A stretch of 64,000 nucleotides of DNA from Flagellimonas hymeniacidonis (GCF_008040165.1 NZ_VRUR01000001.1:701349-765348), one strand, 5' to 3'; shown: positions 9,541 through 18,880, counted from the first letter of the stretch. Translations and numbers: made by a program. The notes: generated from the letters alone by a model not told the origin.

Positions 9541-10779
9541 CTACATTTAGGAACAGTTCCTATCTTCCTTTTCGAGTCAAATTAGTCCATTTTCAAATAA
9601 CAGACTAAGGAGGTATTTAACCAGTTTAGGTAAATGACATTCCTATCTAACTTCTTTCTAAAACATCCATAGAGGAAAACATTGCCAAATTACTCTAGAG
9701 ATTCAGGTTTATAATCAAAAAAAATGAAAATGATACTTACTTAAGTTCAATTATTTCTATAAAAAGCATACAGAGCACAAAACAATTTGATTTTGTAATA
9801 CCTCTCTTCATAATTTATTCTTTAAACCTTACAAAATATTAAAAGAACTGTACCCCTTAGTAAAAAGATATCACTTGTTGTTTCTCGCATATAAACCCAT
9901 AGAGGCAATATATCAATTGAGAATGATCGTATATCAACTCACAACAATAGATTATTGCTTTCGCAGCTAATTTTACAGTATAAACCTCTAAAAAATAACA
10001 TAATGAAATCACATCAGTTCTCATGGTTAACTACTATGATAATCACAGCGAAATTTGTTCATTTTCTCTTTATGAAAATAATGACAATGCAGCCTAATCT
10101 GACATGCTGATTTGCAACTAATTATGGATTTCCATATATCACAAACTCGCCATAAGTACTTTTTTAAAAAAGCCTAAAGCAAGTATGGGGTTATGCTGTG
10201 CATAGGCCATGCAAGAAAAGAACATGGCGAGTTTTACTTATGTATTTACTTTCAAAATTTATAATTGTTAGTATGCACAACAATGGTCTTTCTCATTTTT
10301 AGACTTTTGAACAGCATGAAGCTCGAATTAAAACCATTTTTATAGCATTAAAAATAGCCCAAGTTCTAGTTCTGGTTTAAAGTAATTTCATTCTCTCCCC
10401 CATTTATATTAAAACCTAGTTGAAAATAATTTAGAAGCATTTGTTCGGAAGAAATGTGCCGATTTTTCAGGTTTAGACTAAAAGTTTGCCTTTGAGTACA
10501 ATGGCTTAAAAACGCTGCAGCTTTTTTGTATCCATGGCCAACTTAGGAAACATCAAAAAATAGAAGGCTCATATTATTTTTCGAGAAATACGTAATCCGT
10601 TGATATAACTGGAATACATAAAATCATTCATAACCCAACCCCAGTACAAAGTTTGTGGAAAAACATTTTAAGCAATTACACCAATGAACATACAACTGCA
10701 TTTCATTTATAAATATGTTGCCATAGGAGCCTACTTCGAGAACAAATTAGGAAAACTATATTGCAAGTTCACTGTCCAA
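9541..10779. other. long non-coding stretch, no gene seen
   Basis: About 1.2 kb with dense stops in all frames; the best candidate is a 35-codon open stretch at about 10003 that has no features of a gene. The only structure I can support is the inverted repeat at 10143-10234. A decayed gene or an unrecognised RNA is possible. Confidence 0.6.
10143..10234. repeat. inverted repeat with nested hairpin; possible structured RNA
   Basis: AAACTCGCCAT at 10143-10153 pairs perfectly with ATGGCGAGTTT at 10224-10234. Inside are a self-complementary CTTTTTTAAAAAAG at 10159-10172 and a small hairpin, TGCAT/ATGCA, at 10199-10213. A second inverted pair, ATAAGTA (10152-10158) and TACTTAT (10235-10241), overlaps the arms. 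The function is unknown. Confidence 0.4.
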
Positions 10780-10787
10780 TATATTTG
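10780..10787 (+). promoter_or_regulatory. putative -7 promoter element of the LytS/LytTR operon
   Basis: TATATTTG fits the Bacteroidota -7 consensus TAnnTTTG and lies about 60 bp before the kinase start. A weak -33 match (TTG at 10761) is 16 bp upstream, so the call is tentative. Confidence 0.4.
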
Positions 10788-10847
10788 CTCTACCATCCTA
10801 AAAAGTTCAAAGGGAATCTATTCACTCCAGACTAATCCAAATTGCAT

Positions 10848-12710
10848 ATGAAAAAAGCATATATTTTCTGGATTTTGGGTCTATTTTTTTCGGTTGGTTC
10901 CAATCTAAATGCACAGACAACCAAAGAGCAACATGTCAAAACTATTCCTTTTGCGGTTTTTAAAACAAATGATCCTGGCTTAGAATTATCCTCAATTTTA
11001 AATGCAAACTACCCATTTGAACCTCAAACAACTTATTTGAAATTGAGGAAGCCCAAAGACATCTATTGGATAAGGTTGGATTTTGTAAATAATCTGGATT
11101 TTCTAAAGAAAAGCGAAAAATGGCGTTTGGTTACCCCGTCCTTTGGTAAGGCTCAACTCTTCTATATTGAAAACGACTCCTTAAAACAAAAGGGATTTGG
11201 AAAATTCGATACATATGAACAGAGAAATTCTCAACTCCATTCCCATGAAATTCTATTTAAAAAACAAAATTTAATTGATGATAGATATCTTTATATTAAA
11301 GCTCATCTAATTACATATCATCAAGATATCAATACTTGGAAAATTGATATTATTTCAGATGAAGACAGCCAATTATTCAATGGCACTTATTTTAATTCTT
11401 ATGCTGGTCAGTTAGCCAAAGATTATCTTTATTTGGGTGCATGCTCCATCGCTTTTTTTCTCTTTTTAACCATCTTTATCTATTCCAGAAGAACGGAATT
11501 TTTATATTATTCGTTATACGTACTTTGCTCTATTATTTACCTCATTTTTCCAGAAATAGAACATGCGGACCTCATAGCTTTTTTTGACACTTTCCTCGGT
11601 CATTGGGTGATTGCCATTTCCCAGGTCTTGATAAATCTATTTTACGTGCTTTTTGCATCACACTTCTTACAATCAAAAAAGGCGTACCCCAAGCTTCATA
11701 AAATAATGTGTTTTGTTATTTATACATTATTGGCAGTTGTTGTTTTAGATGGAATAACTTACTTATTAGGATACTACACCATACATCTTAAAATTCTAGA
11801 TTTTCAAAGACTGTTTATGACAATTTTTGGTATCTTATCAATGGGGTATCTTATACTCAAAGCAAAAGATAAGCTAGCCCTTTTTATAGTGCTTGGGTCA
11901 TTTCTTTATATGGCGGGAGCCTTATTATTTTTGTTTTTGCTTAACAGATATTACATGGTGGTAGGGTCCCTTTTAGAAGTTATTATTTTTTCATTGGGTT
12001 TGGTGTATAAAATTAAAATAGACTACGAAGAAAAATTAGAACTTCAGAATCAAGTTTCGATTAAGGAAATTAGTGCCTTAAGAGCTCAAATGAACCCTCA
12101 TTTTATTTTTAATTCCCTAAACTCCATTCAACATTTAATATTAAATAACGACACAGTTTCTGCGGTTAAATACCTATCTAAATTCGGCAGACTTACAAGA
12201 AATATTTTAGAAAGTTCCTTTGAAACAAGGGTTACACTTACAGACGAGATAAAACTACTTTTTTCTTACTTGGAACTGGAGTCTCTCCGTTTCAACAAAA
12301 CGTTTGTTTATAGCATAAACACTGAAGAAGATTGGGACACTGATAGTGTGGAAATTCCACTTCTACTAATTCAACCCTATGTTGAAAATGCAATCATTCA
12401 CGGTCTTATGGGCAAAAAGTATGGAAAGCGTATTCTTAACATTAATTTTAAAAAATATGTCGATGGTGTTATTTGTGAAATAGAAGATAATGGTATCGGT
12501 AGAATAGCATCTAAAAACGAAAAATCAATAATCAAAAAACAAATAAAATCCAGAGGCATGGAAATAACTGAGAAAAGACTTAAATTATTGGGAAAATACA
12601 ATACCGAAAAAAGTAGTGTTGAGATTGTAGACAGGTATGACCTCAATGGCAATCCAACTGGGACCACGGTAATTATAAGAATTTTTGAAATATTAAAAAC
12701 GGCAGTATGA
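10848..12710 (+). CDS. sensor histidine kinase, 7TMR-DISM / LytS type
   Basis: Encodes 620 residues from ATG 10848; a TTG two codons earlier is less likely. A signal peptide is followed by an extracytoplasmic sensor domain of the 7TMR-DISMED2 kind (about residues 35-180). Seven membrane segments come next (about 190-390). The transmitter is of the LytS/YehU type, with its phosphoacceptor in ALRAQMNPHFIFNSLNSIQH (His 418), the N-box QPYVENAIIHGL (Asn 514) and the ATP-lid DNGIG (about 547). The kinase presumably phosphorylates the LytTR regulator whose start codon overlaps its stop by 4 bp (ATGA). The ligand is unknown. Confidence 0.92.
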   Translation: MKKAYIFWILGLFFSVGSNLNAQTTKEQHVKTIPFAVFKTNDPGLELSSILNANYPFEPQTTYLKLRKPKDIYWIRLDFVNNLDFLKKSEKWRLVTPSFGKAQLFYIENDSLKQKGFGKFDTYEQRNSQLHSHEILFKKQNLIDDRYLYIKAHLITYHQDINTWKIDIISDEDSQLFNGTYFNSYAGQLAKDYLYLGACSIAFFLFLTIFIYSRRTEFLYYSLYVLCSIIYLIFPEIEHADLIAFFDTFLGHWVIAISQVLINLFYVLFASHFLQSKKAYPKLHKIMCFVIYTLLAVVVLDGITYLLGYYTIHLKILDFQRLFMTIFGILSMGYLILKAKDKLALFIVLGSFLYMAGALLFLFLLNRYYMVVGSLLEVIIFSLGLVYKIKIDYEEKLELQNQVSIKEISALRAQMNPHFIFNSLNSIQHLILNNDTVSAVKYLSKFGRLTRNILESSFETRVTLTDEIKLLFSYLELESLRFNKTFVYSINTEEDWDTDSVEIPLLLIQPYVENAIIHGLMGKKYGKRILNINFKKYVDGVICEIEDNGIGRIASKNEKSIIKKQIKSRGMEITEKRLKLLGKYNTEKSSVEIVDRYDLNGNPTGTTVIIRIFEILKTAV

Positions 12711-13459
12711 TTTTGAAAGTGGTAATAGTAGAAGATGAAAAGCACAGTAGGGAAACATTAAAATCCTTATTAGAAGAATTCTGCAAAGACGTACAAGTTA
12801 TTGCAACAGCAAGCTCTGTAGCTGAAGCCGTTAAAGTACTTTCTGTTTTTAGTCCGGACGTAGTATTTTTGGATATTGAGCTGCAATCTGGAGTGGGTTT
12901 TGATGTCCTCAACCAAATCAAGGACCCCAACTTTGAAGTAATTTTCACCACAGCTTTTGAAAAATATGCCATAAAGGCTATAAAATTCAGCTCTTTGGAC
13001 TATTTGTTAAAACCCATTGACCTAGATGAACTTCAGCAAGCGGTGGAAAAAGCTAGAAACCGAATGGATACCAATGTGTATCGACAACAAATTGATACGC
13101 TCATGCACAGCTTGGCAAGAGAGTCCAACAAGCAAGAAAAAATTTGTCTTGCAACAACAGCTGGCATGGAGTTTATAGCTATTGAGGATATTATCATTTG
13201 CAAAGCGGATGGTTCTTACACATCCTTTATCCTTAAAAACAAAAACTCCCTTTTGGTAAGTAAGCATCTTAAAGAATATGAAAATCTGTTATCCGATCAG
13301 CAATTCATGCGAGTACACAATAGTTATCTAATTAATCTTAATGAGGTGAAAAAATACATTAAGTCTGATGGTGGTTATATTATTATGAGCAACGATATGC
13401 ACGTGAGTTTATCTCCAAGGAAAAAGGAAGATCTAATGGATGCAATGAAACGCTTATAA
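12707..13459 (+). CDS. LytTR-family response regulator
   Basis: Encodes 250 residues. The receiver domain is at about 3-118, with acidic residues E9/D10, phosphoacceptor Asp56 (VVFLDIEL) and the conserved lysine in DYLLKPIDLDE. A LytTR DNA-binding domain is at about 140-245 (CLATTAGMEFIAIEDIIICKADGSYT, then MRVHNSYLINLNEVKKY). All catalytic residues are present. It is translationally coupled to the kinase. Its target genes cannot be told from sequence; LytTR proteins usually bind paired direct repeats upstream of promoters. Confidence 0.93.
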   Translation: MILKVVIVEDEKHSRETLKSLLEEFCKDVQVIATASSVAEAVKVLSVFSPDVVFLDIELQSGVGFDVLNQIKDPNFEVIFTTAFEKYAIKAIKFSSLDYLLKPIDLDELQQAVEKARNRMDTNVYRQQIDTLMHSLARESNKQEKICLATTAGMEFIAIEDIIICKADGSYTSFILKNKNSLLVSKHLKEYENLLSDQQFMRVHNSYLINLNEVKKYIKSDGGYIIMSNDMHVSLSPRKKEDLMDAMKRL

Positions 13460-13478
13460 TAACAGTAGTCTCTGTGAT

Positions 13479-13853
13479 TTATGATTGTAGATTAGCTTTA
13501 GGGTTTGGATAATTATCCGATTGATCTTCAGTGGTTTGATCCATACAAACAAAATCTTTTTCCAACAACAGATGTAATTGTGCACCTTCTTTTGTTGTAA
13601 TAGTATTTTCGTAGCCCACTTTTGAGCTTACAGCCCAAACAGTAGCAACCTCTTTTGGAACAAGCAGTGTTATAGTGTTATTTTGGAATTCGGCCTGCAA
13701 ACCCATAATTCCTTGTTTTACAGTGAGCTGATAGTTAAATGTGCTATTGTCAAAACAAGTCTGCTCTGTATAAACACCATCTCTACAAAAGGTTTCTACC
13801 TCTGTTTTCGTAAGTCTAAATCGAATTGAATTTCCCTTAATCCTAATCTTCAT
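13479..13853 (-). CDS. DUF7009-like small protein
   Basis: Encodes 124 residues, soluble and without a signal peptide. It begins MKIRIKGNSIRFRLTKTEV and has an acidic, asparagine-rich C-terminus (DQTTEDQSDNYPNP). It resembles a small conserved Bacteroidota family that I associate with DUF7009; the name is from memory. It is last in a minus-strand operon, 3 bp after the siroheme-type dehydrogenase gene, and converges on the LytTR gene 19 bp away. The function is unknown; the context suggests a link to siroheme or sulfur metabolism. Confidence 0.6.
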   Translation of the reverse strand: MKIRIKGNSIRFRLTKTEVETFCRDGVYTEQTCFDNSTFNYQLTVKQGIMGLQAEFQNNTITLLVPKEVATVWAVSSKVGYENTITTKEGAQLHLLLEKDFVCMDQTTEDQSDNYPNPKANLQS

Positions 13854-13856
13854 TAC

Positions 13857-14438
13857 CTATTCCTTTTTATGGACCAAACTCTTGGTGAATTCATTTAAGG
13901 CCTCCACTTTATCCTCAAAATCACCTTTAATGGTTTTCCTATACTCGTTTAGATTTTTTACAAGATCATCGATATTTTCTGGAAGCACATCCTCAAAAAA
14001 CTGTCGTAATCTTTTGGCTGTGGTAGGAGATTTTCCGTTAGTAGAAATAGCAACTTTTACATTGCCTTTGGTCACAATACCTCCCATATAAAAATCGCAA
14101 AGAGGAGGATTATCAGCCACGTTTACCAAAATACTGCGTTTTCTACAATCAAGATAAACCGTTTTATTTACTTCAACCTTATCTGTACAGGCAATTACAA
14201 TATGTTTTCCTTCTAAAAAACTATCCTGATACACCTCTTTTACAATTTCAACTTTGTGCTTGCTTGCCAATTCCAAAGTATCCTCCAAAAATTCAGGAGC
14301 TACCATTTGAACTGTGGCATTAGGACTGGATTTTAATAAAAATGATAATTTTTCCAATCCCACATTTCCTCCACCCACAATAAGGATATTTAAGTGGGAT
14401 GCCTTTAAAAAAATTGGATATAATTCATTCCGCTCCAT
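13857..14438 (-). CDS. precorrin-2 dehydrogenase / sirohydrochlorin ferrochelatase (Met8p/CysG N-terminal type)
   Basis: Encodes 193 residues, the length of a stand-alone CysG-B/Met8p domain. It has the NAD-binding Rossmann motif ILIVGGGNVGLEKLSFLL near the N-terminus, then TDKVEVN, NVADNPPLCDFYMGGIV and ISTNGKSPTTAKRLR, all typical of the family. It should oxidise precorrin-2 to sirohydrochlorin and may insert iron to make siroheme, the cofactor of sulfite and nitrite reductases. No uroporphyrinogen methyltransferase is fused or adjacent in this window. The start overlaps the end of the DUF4202 gene by 14 bp. Confidence 0.88.
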   Translation of the reverse strand: MERNELYPIFLKASHLNILIVGGGNVGLEKLSFLLKSSPNATVQMVAPEFLEDTLELASKHKVEIVKEVYQDSFLEGKHIVIACTDKVEVNKTVYLDCRKRSILVNVADNPPLCDFYMGGIVTKGNVKVAISTNGKSPTTAKRLRQFFEDVLPENIDDLVKNLNEYRKTIKGDFEDKVEALNEFTKSLVHKKE

Positions 14439-15024
14439 TATCGATTGCTCTTTTTATTAGTTGTACAGCTTCCTTTGACATTGGTAATTCCAAAGCGGCC
14501 TTTTGACCTTCAGATGACATCTTTCGCCAAGTCTTTTGAAGAATATCGATTATCTTTTCCTCTGGATGCTTACTACAAAATGCTTCAAAATAATGTTGAA
14601 GAAACACTAAACAAACCACATCTTCCAAAACTTGGGTTTCCTCGTTTTTCTTTAGTTGCTTTTTTAGTAAAAGGAATTCAACGTTCTCGATTGTATCCTG
14701 ATCATAACCCGCTTGATTTAATAATTCAGCTGCTTTTTGTGCATGAAATTTTTTGAGGTCTTGCCGCCACTTTAAATATCCAGCGCGATTTTGTTCGTAA
14801 TTATCCCTAGGGATTTCCCATCTACAAATGTGTTGACAACGTGCAGCAAGTTGCAGGGCCTCTGAAGCATTGGGAGCAAATGTCCCCAGTGTATCACTCA
14901 TCCGGTGAGCGTACAACAGTTCCTTTGGATACGTTTGGCCGCCAAAGTCTTCCGTATTGGGGTCCTGCCGATTGGCTTCATCAAAAAGATAAAAAGCGTC
15001 CACAAGCTTTCCGGATGTAGCCAT
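14425..15024 (-). CDS. DUF4202 domain protein
   Basis: Encodes 199 residues. The sequence from KLVDAFYLFDEANRQDPN through YAHRMSDTLGTFAPNASEALQLAARCQHICRWEIPR, then GYLKWRQDLKKFHAQKAAELL, is characteristic of DUF4202. Its conserved His/Asp residues recall HD-type metal-dependent hydrolases (my inference). The family often lies near sulfur-assimilation or siroheme genes in Bacteroidota, as here. The reaction is unknown. Confidence 0.85.
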   Translation of the reverse strand: MATSGKLVDAFYLFDEANRQDPNTEDFGGQTYPKELLYAHRMSDTLGTFAPNASEALQLAARCQHICRWEIPRDNYEQNRAGYLKWRQDLKKFHAQKAAELLNQAGYDQDTIENVEFLLLKKQLKKNEETQVLEDVVCLVFLQHYFEAFCSKHPEEKIIDILQKTWRKMSSEGQKAALELPMSKEAVQLIKRAIDNGAE

Positions 15025-15107
15025 AGCATCTGATTTTTGATAAAATTATTCAGAAAAGGAATAGGAGCAAAGCTATTTGTTGTTTTTAAGGTTTTGTGGG
15101 TGCTCTT

Positions 15108-15398
15108 TTAATTGATTTTAATGCGCAGTTGATGCGGACTTGTTTTAGGAATACGTTCAATAATTCCCCGAGCTTCTAAATCCAATTTCACAGTAACAAT
15201 ATACCACAATACTTTGCCGTCAAACTTATCCGTCAATTCCTCAACGGCCTTATCTCCTAAACTTTCAAAGGTTATTGTTCCGTATTCCGCAATAGTGTTT
15301 ACTATAAAGTCTTTAATAAAATCGTACCGCCTTTTAAGAATATTAACACCAGCTTTCCCCTCCGGGTGAAGTGTCATTATTTTTTCATTCTTAGACAT
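15108..15398 (-). CDS. DUF6958-like small protein
   Basis: Encodes 96 residues. It has an N-terminal TLHPEGKAGVNILKRRYD and a helical body that may form a winged helix (VLWYIVTVKLDLEARGIIERIP, ending PHQLRIKI). It resembles a small family I know as DUF6958, seen near DNA-binding or uncharacterised genes; the function is unknown. It lies 83 bp upstream of the DUF4202 gene and may be its operon leader. Confidence 0.65.
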   Translation of the reverse strand: MSKNEKIMTLHPEGKAGVNILKRRYDFIKDFIVNTIAEYGTITFESLGDKAVEELTDKFDGKVLWYIVTVKLDLEARGIIERIPKTSPHQLRIKIN

Positions 15399-15461
15399 TT
15401 CATTCAGATTAGAAATAAATATTTTTCAAGTGTAACTCGTGTCTATCAATATACGAAAATC

Positions 15462-16295
15462 TTATTTTTTAATCACCTTCCCATCGCTGGACAATACTTG
15501 TCTGATAATTTCTGCATCCCCTTTGTAAAAAAGTCTACTGTCTGAATTGGCAGTAACGTCAATGGTTTCTGAAACAGTAAGGTATGCATCGCTATCTGAG
15601 GATAGGAAAATCTCCAAATTGCTCACTTGCAATCCATAATCTTTAAGTTCACTATCAGAGGAAAGCGTAGCTTCCAAATCATTTATATTTCCTATCATAT
15701 CGAAAACAGCGTCGGAAGATAATTTCACAACACCTTTCTCAACATCTGATTCTCCATCTAAATCTGCCCCAGACGAAAGATTCATATAGGCATCATTTGC
15801 TTTAAGGTAGAGCTTCGCTTTACTATCTGATGAGGCTCTTAATTCAAAATTATTTGCAGTAATGTCTCCCTCAAAATAAGCATCGGAACTTAATTCAATA
15901 GCTACGGTGGTTGTAGCAAGAGGAGAATCCAAAAAAATGGAGGCGTCTGATGAAGCTTTAAAATCTGAAATGTTTCGGGTGGTAACAAACAGATTAAGTG
16001 TTTCCCTTCCCTTTATCCGTAAGTTGTTATCCAATTTTACCACTAACCGTCCCCGATCCTTATATACATTGATTTTTTCAATTAGATTATCATTTGCCTC
16101 AATACGTACACGCTCCTCGGTTTCAGAAAAAGTAACATATGCCCTAAAGTCCGTTGCTACTTCCAATGCAGTAATATCATCAAAATCATATTCTAGAGTG
16201 ACTATTTCCTCAGATACTCTAATGGTTTCATAAGAGCAGGAGGCCATAGCCAAACCAAAGGCAGCTATAATACAAGTTTTTTTGATTTTTTTCAT
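15462..16295 (-). CDS. head-GIN domain lipoprotein (DUF2807)
   Basis: Encodes 277 residues. The lipoprotein signal peptide MKKIKKTCIIAAFGLAMASC has its lipobox cysteine at position 20. The rest is a beta-helical head-GIN (putative autotransporter adhesin) domain, visible as repeated short strands with Ser-Ser-Asp turns (ASSDSKAKLYL, LSSDAVFD, LSSDSELK, SSDSDAYL). It probably sits in the cell envelope. It is last in the sigma/anti-sigma operon, so it may be a stress-controlled surface protein. Confidence 0.85.
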   Translation of the reverse strand: MKKIKKTCIIAAFGLAMASCSYETIRVSEEIVTLEYDFDDITALEVATDFRAYVTFSETEERVRIEANDNLIEKINVYKDRGRLVVKLDNNLRIKGRETLNLFVTTRNISDFKASSDASIFLDSPLATTTVAIELSSDAYFEGDITANNFELRASSDSKAKLYLKANDAYMNLSSGADLDGESDVEKGVVKLSSDAVFDMIGNINDLEATLSSDSELKDYGLQVSNLEIFLSSDSDAYLTVSETIDVTANSDSRLFYKGDAEIIRQVLSSDGKVIKK

Positions 16296-16311
16296 GGTGT
16301 ATGGAACTAGG

Positions 16312-16491
16312 TTAGCGAAGATCTTTTTCCAGTTTTAAAACCGGAATCCAAAAGAAATTTATGGCGGACCATTCTTCAGATTCTAAATGCTGTGAACTTC
16401 TTACGAATACAGCTCCATTTTCTGAAAAAACATGTCTTGATGATAGACCTTTGTTTATTGACTGATTGTTGTTTTTTGATTTGTTATTCAT
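16312..16491 (-). CDS. possible small overlapping gene, 59 aa
   Basis: An ATG overlaps the end of the outer-membrane gene (ATGAATAA, where AATGAATAA gives the upstream stop) and opens 59 codons ending 16 bp before the head-GIN start, neatly filling the gap. Composition is Asn/Ser/Lys-rich, then SAINFFWIPVLKLEKDLR. No family is recognised, and it could be a chance open frame. Confidence 0.3.
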   Translation of the reverse strand: MNNKSKNNNQSINKGLSSRHVFSENGAVFVRSSQHLESEEWSAINFFWIPVLKLEKDLR

Positions 16492-17161
16492 TGCGCAAGT
16501 GTTTTTTATATCGGTTTCTTCCCATATTGAAGACACCCACTTTAATTCCAAAACCAGCAGAAAAACCATTGATGTTCTTTACATTGTTTGGCCTTAAATC
16601 GATTTTACTTGAAAATCTATAGCGCATGCCTGCCTCTAATTGCACATATCTAGAAAAATTAAACAATAAGTTAAGTCCTGGTTCCAAAACAAAGACTTCA
16701 TTCCAGTCACTCCGGTCAAAATCAATATCTACCTCACGGCGATAGTCGTCTTCTACATATACCACTGCACCAGCTCCCATAAGCAAAGGAAATGATAGGT
16801 TGATTTTTGATTGCCCAAATAAAATGGGTTCTATATGTAACCCTCCATATGCTCCTGCTAAATCCAAGATTTCAAAATTGCTATCTTGAAAATTCTGCTG
16901 CGAATAAAATCCAACTGCAGCAAAACCAACTTCAAATTGTCTGTTGGCCACATAGGCCACTTTAAAATGGCCATGATAGGTGTTTTCACCATCAATCTCG
17001 CCAAAATAGGTGCCAACCCCGAGGTACACCCCATGTACTACATTTCTTCTATCATTAAATTCAATGTACCCATCATCGTCTTGCACTTGATTATCTTGCC
17101 CTTGACTGAAAAAAAAGCAACTGAGAAGGAGTATTGAAACTAGTAATTTGTGCTGTTTCAT
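16484..17161 (-). CDS. outer-membrane beta-barrel-like protein
   Basis: Encodes 225 residues with a signal peptide (MKQHKLLVSILLLSCFFFSQGQ). An acidic spacer is followed by alternating beta strands (VVHGVYLGVGTYFGEIDG, FEVGFAAVGFYSQQNF, GLHIEPILFG, VQLEAGMRYRFSSK). The pattern is that of a small outer-membrane barrel, but no named family is certain. It sits between the DUF4097 and head-GIN genes of the sigma operon. Confidence 0.65.
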   Translation of the reverse strand: MKQHKLLVSILLLSCFFFSQGQDNQVQDDDGYIEFNDRRNVVHGVYLGVGTYFGEIDGENTYHGHFKVAYVANRQFEVGFAAVGFYSQQNFQDSNFEILDLAGAYGGLHIEPILFGQSKINLSFPLLMGAGAVVYVEDDYRREVDIDFDRSDWNEVFVLEPGLNLLFNFSRYVQLEAGMRYRFSSKIDLRPNNVKNINGFSAGFGIKVGVFNMGRNRYKKHLRNE

Positions 17162-17265
17162 TGTTTTTGTTTAGGTTATCGCATTAAAGACAGCTGTATT
17201 TTTAAAAGGTTGCATGTCTGCTAATTTTTTTTTAAATTATTTTGAATTGAACCATTACCAAATGG

Positions 17266-18366
17266 TTAATCTGTAAGTACAATTACACCTTTTATACCAT
17301 TAATGGAAAAATCACCTTTTGATCCAGCACCATAGGTAGCCGAAATATCTCTAATCTTTCTTCCCGGATTGGTAACATCAGTTTTAATATTGTCAAAGGA
17401 TTTTGGAACTCGTAGCAGCCCCTGCTCCAATGTTGCCCTAAAGTCAAAGGACAATCCAGAAACATTCATATTAAGCTCAGAAGATTCTTGAACAATATCA
17501 ATCTGGGCATCCGACTTTTGAATGTCATGAATCTCCACCTCAGCAATTCTAAGTGTTAAAAACATTTCAGTATCTATGCTAGCAATATCTACATTGGAAA
17601 ATTTAAAGTCTCCCCGCAAACTTCCTATTTGTTCAAGACTGACCTCATCTTTACTGGAGTATAATTCTAGCTTGGATACTTTCTTTAGTTTAATATCACT
17701 GCCACTACTAATAATTTTAAGCTTTTGGGCATCTTCAATATCTATAGAACCATTACTCATTTTTATATTTCCGTAGCCAATTTTTCCAAAATTGAGTTTT
17801 CCAAAACGCATATCAACTTTAGCCGTGGACACATCATCATTGATCCATATATCTCCATGCTGTAAATTGACATCTAAATCCCCTTCCCAAGCACTTATGA
17901 TAATATCCCCAAACTTGTTGGTAATGTTCAATTCTGCGTTTTTAGGCATATAGACCTTATAGTCTATTTGAATATTGGACTTATCAAAATCGAACGGATT
18001 GGCCTTATTCAGGTACCTGCCAAATATGCTAGTGCTTCGGTCTGCAATCTCTGATACAATCTTAACAAAGTCTCCTGTTAAGGTCACCTCTGGTCGGATT
18101 CTATCCAGTAATTTCCTTGCATTCTCGTCCTTTCTATGGGTTACTTTTATGGCAATGGCAATTTTCAATTCATTTTTATCCCAGCCATTAACAACTACAT
18201 CGCCATATTTGTTTTCTATATGGACAGTCCCCGCTGCGGGCAAGTCATAGCTCTTCTCCCATGATTTAGAGCGCTCACTTTGTGCAATAGCCATAAATGC
18301 CATAAAACACAAGAGCGTGCTCAGTAGTGCATTTTTATAGTATGTACCCCTCATAATCCGTTTCAT
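17266..18366 (-). CDS. DUF4097 family secreted protein
   Basis: Encodes 366 residues from ATG 18366; another ATG at 18354 is equally possible. A signal peptide (NALLSTLLCFMAFMAIAQ) precedes a beta-helix-like DUF4097/head-GIN-related domain with regular short strands (VHIENKYGDVVVNGWDKNEL, LNITNKFGDIIISAWEGDL, LQHGDIWIND). The start overlaps the end of the anti-sigma-like gene by about 30 bp, implying coupling. The function is unknown; homologues often lie beside ECF sigma factors. Confidence 0.8.
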   Translation of the reverse strand: MKRIMRGTYYKNALLSTLLCFMAFMAIAQSERSKSWEKSYDLPAAGTVHIENKYGDVVVNGWDKNELKIAIAIKVTHRKDENARKLLDRIRPEVTLTGDFVKIVSEIADRSTSIFGRYLNKANPFDFDKSNIQIDYKVYMPKNAELNITNKFGDIIISAWEGDLDVNLQHGDIWINDDVSTAKVDMRFGKLNFGKIGYGNIKMSNGSIDIEDAQKLKIISSGSDIKLKKVSKLELYSSKDEVSLEQIGSLRGDFKFSNVDIASIDTEMFLTLRIAEVEIHDIQKSDAQIDIVQESSELNMNVSGLSFDFRATLEQGLLRVPKSFDNIKTDVTNPGRKIRDISATYGAGSKGDFSINGIKGVIVLTD

Positions 18367-18880
18367 TTTTAGAAGCGTTGATCTGTTTGAGCAAATTCTC
18401 AATCAATTCAATGCGTTTTTTATAATTGTTTACAATGGCTTCCAAGACTAGCTCATTGTCAAAATTGTGCTGCATTTCTAGCTTTAATTGTTCATATTCC
18501 TCATCCAACTCATCCATAAAGGATAAAAATTCTTCTTTGTCTTCTGCTGCTAGTTTTGGATGGTTCTGTACTAATTGTACTTGTTGATACACCAAATTTT
18601 TGTAGTGCATATCTATTTCAAACAGTTCCTCATTGGCATAGCCACCCATCCCTTGAGAAACAGGACTGCTCACCAATAAAAAAGCGGTCAACGACATTCC
18701 CAGAAGCAAAATCACGGAAGCTGCAATTCGAAACTTGCTCGATTTCCATAAAGGGATTACCCTTCCTTTTTCTTCTTCTCCCAATTGCGAAGCTATGCCT
18801 TGCCAAAGCTTGTCCTTGTCCACCTTATGGACATTAAAAGCTTGTTTGTTCTCCTTAATATATTTTTCAAAATTGTCCAT
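18335..18880 (-). CDS. anti-sigma factor-like single-pass membrane protein
   Basis: Encodes 181 residues. The N-terminal 45 residues are cytoplasmic and charged, one membrane segment is at about 51-70 (RIAASVILLLGMSLTAFLL), and the periplasmic part is acidic and helical (ELDEEYEQLKLEMQHNFDNEL). It shares one base with the sigma factor stop (TAATG). Position and topology indicate an anti-sigma factor. It lacks an obvious zinc-binding HxxxCxxC motif, so a non-ZAS type is likely. Confidence 0.75.
   Translation of the reverse strand: MDNFEKYIKENKQAFNVHKVDKDKLWQGIASQLGEEEKGRVIPLWKSSKFRIAASVILLLGMSLTAFLLVSSPVSQGMGGYANEELFEIDMHYKNLVYQQVQLVQNHPKLAAEDKEEFLSFMDELDEEYEQLKLEMQHNFDNELVLEAIVNNYKKRIELIENLLKQINASKNETDYEGYIL

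Noticed and set aside
9909..9950. Two near copies of ATATCAAyTsA and nearby A/T-rich direct repeats suggestive of a CRISPR or iteron
   Set aside because: Only two imperfect copies, no regular spacing and no associated genes.
10003..10110. 35-codon open stretch in the long non-coding region (begins MKSHQFSWLTT)
   Set aside because: Too short, no ribosome-binding context, and no protein-like feature; probably chance.
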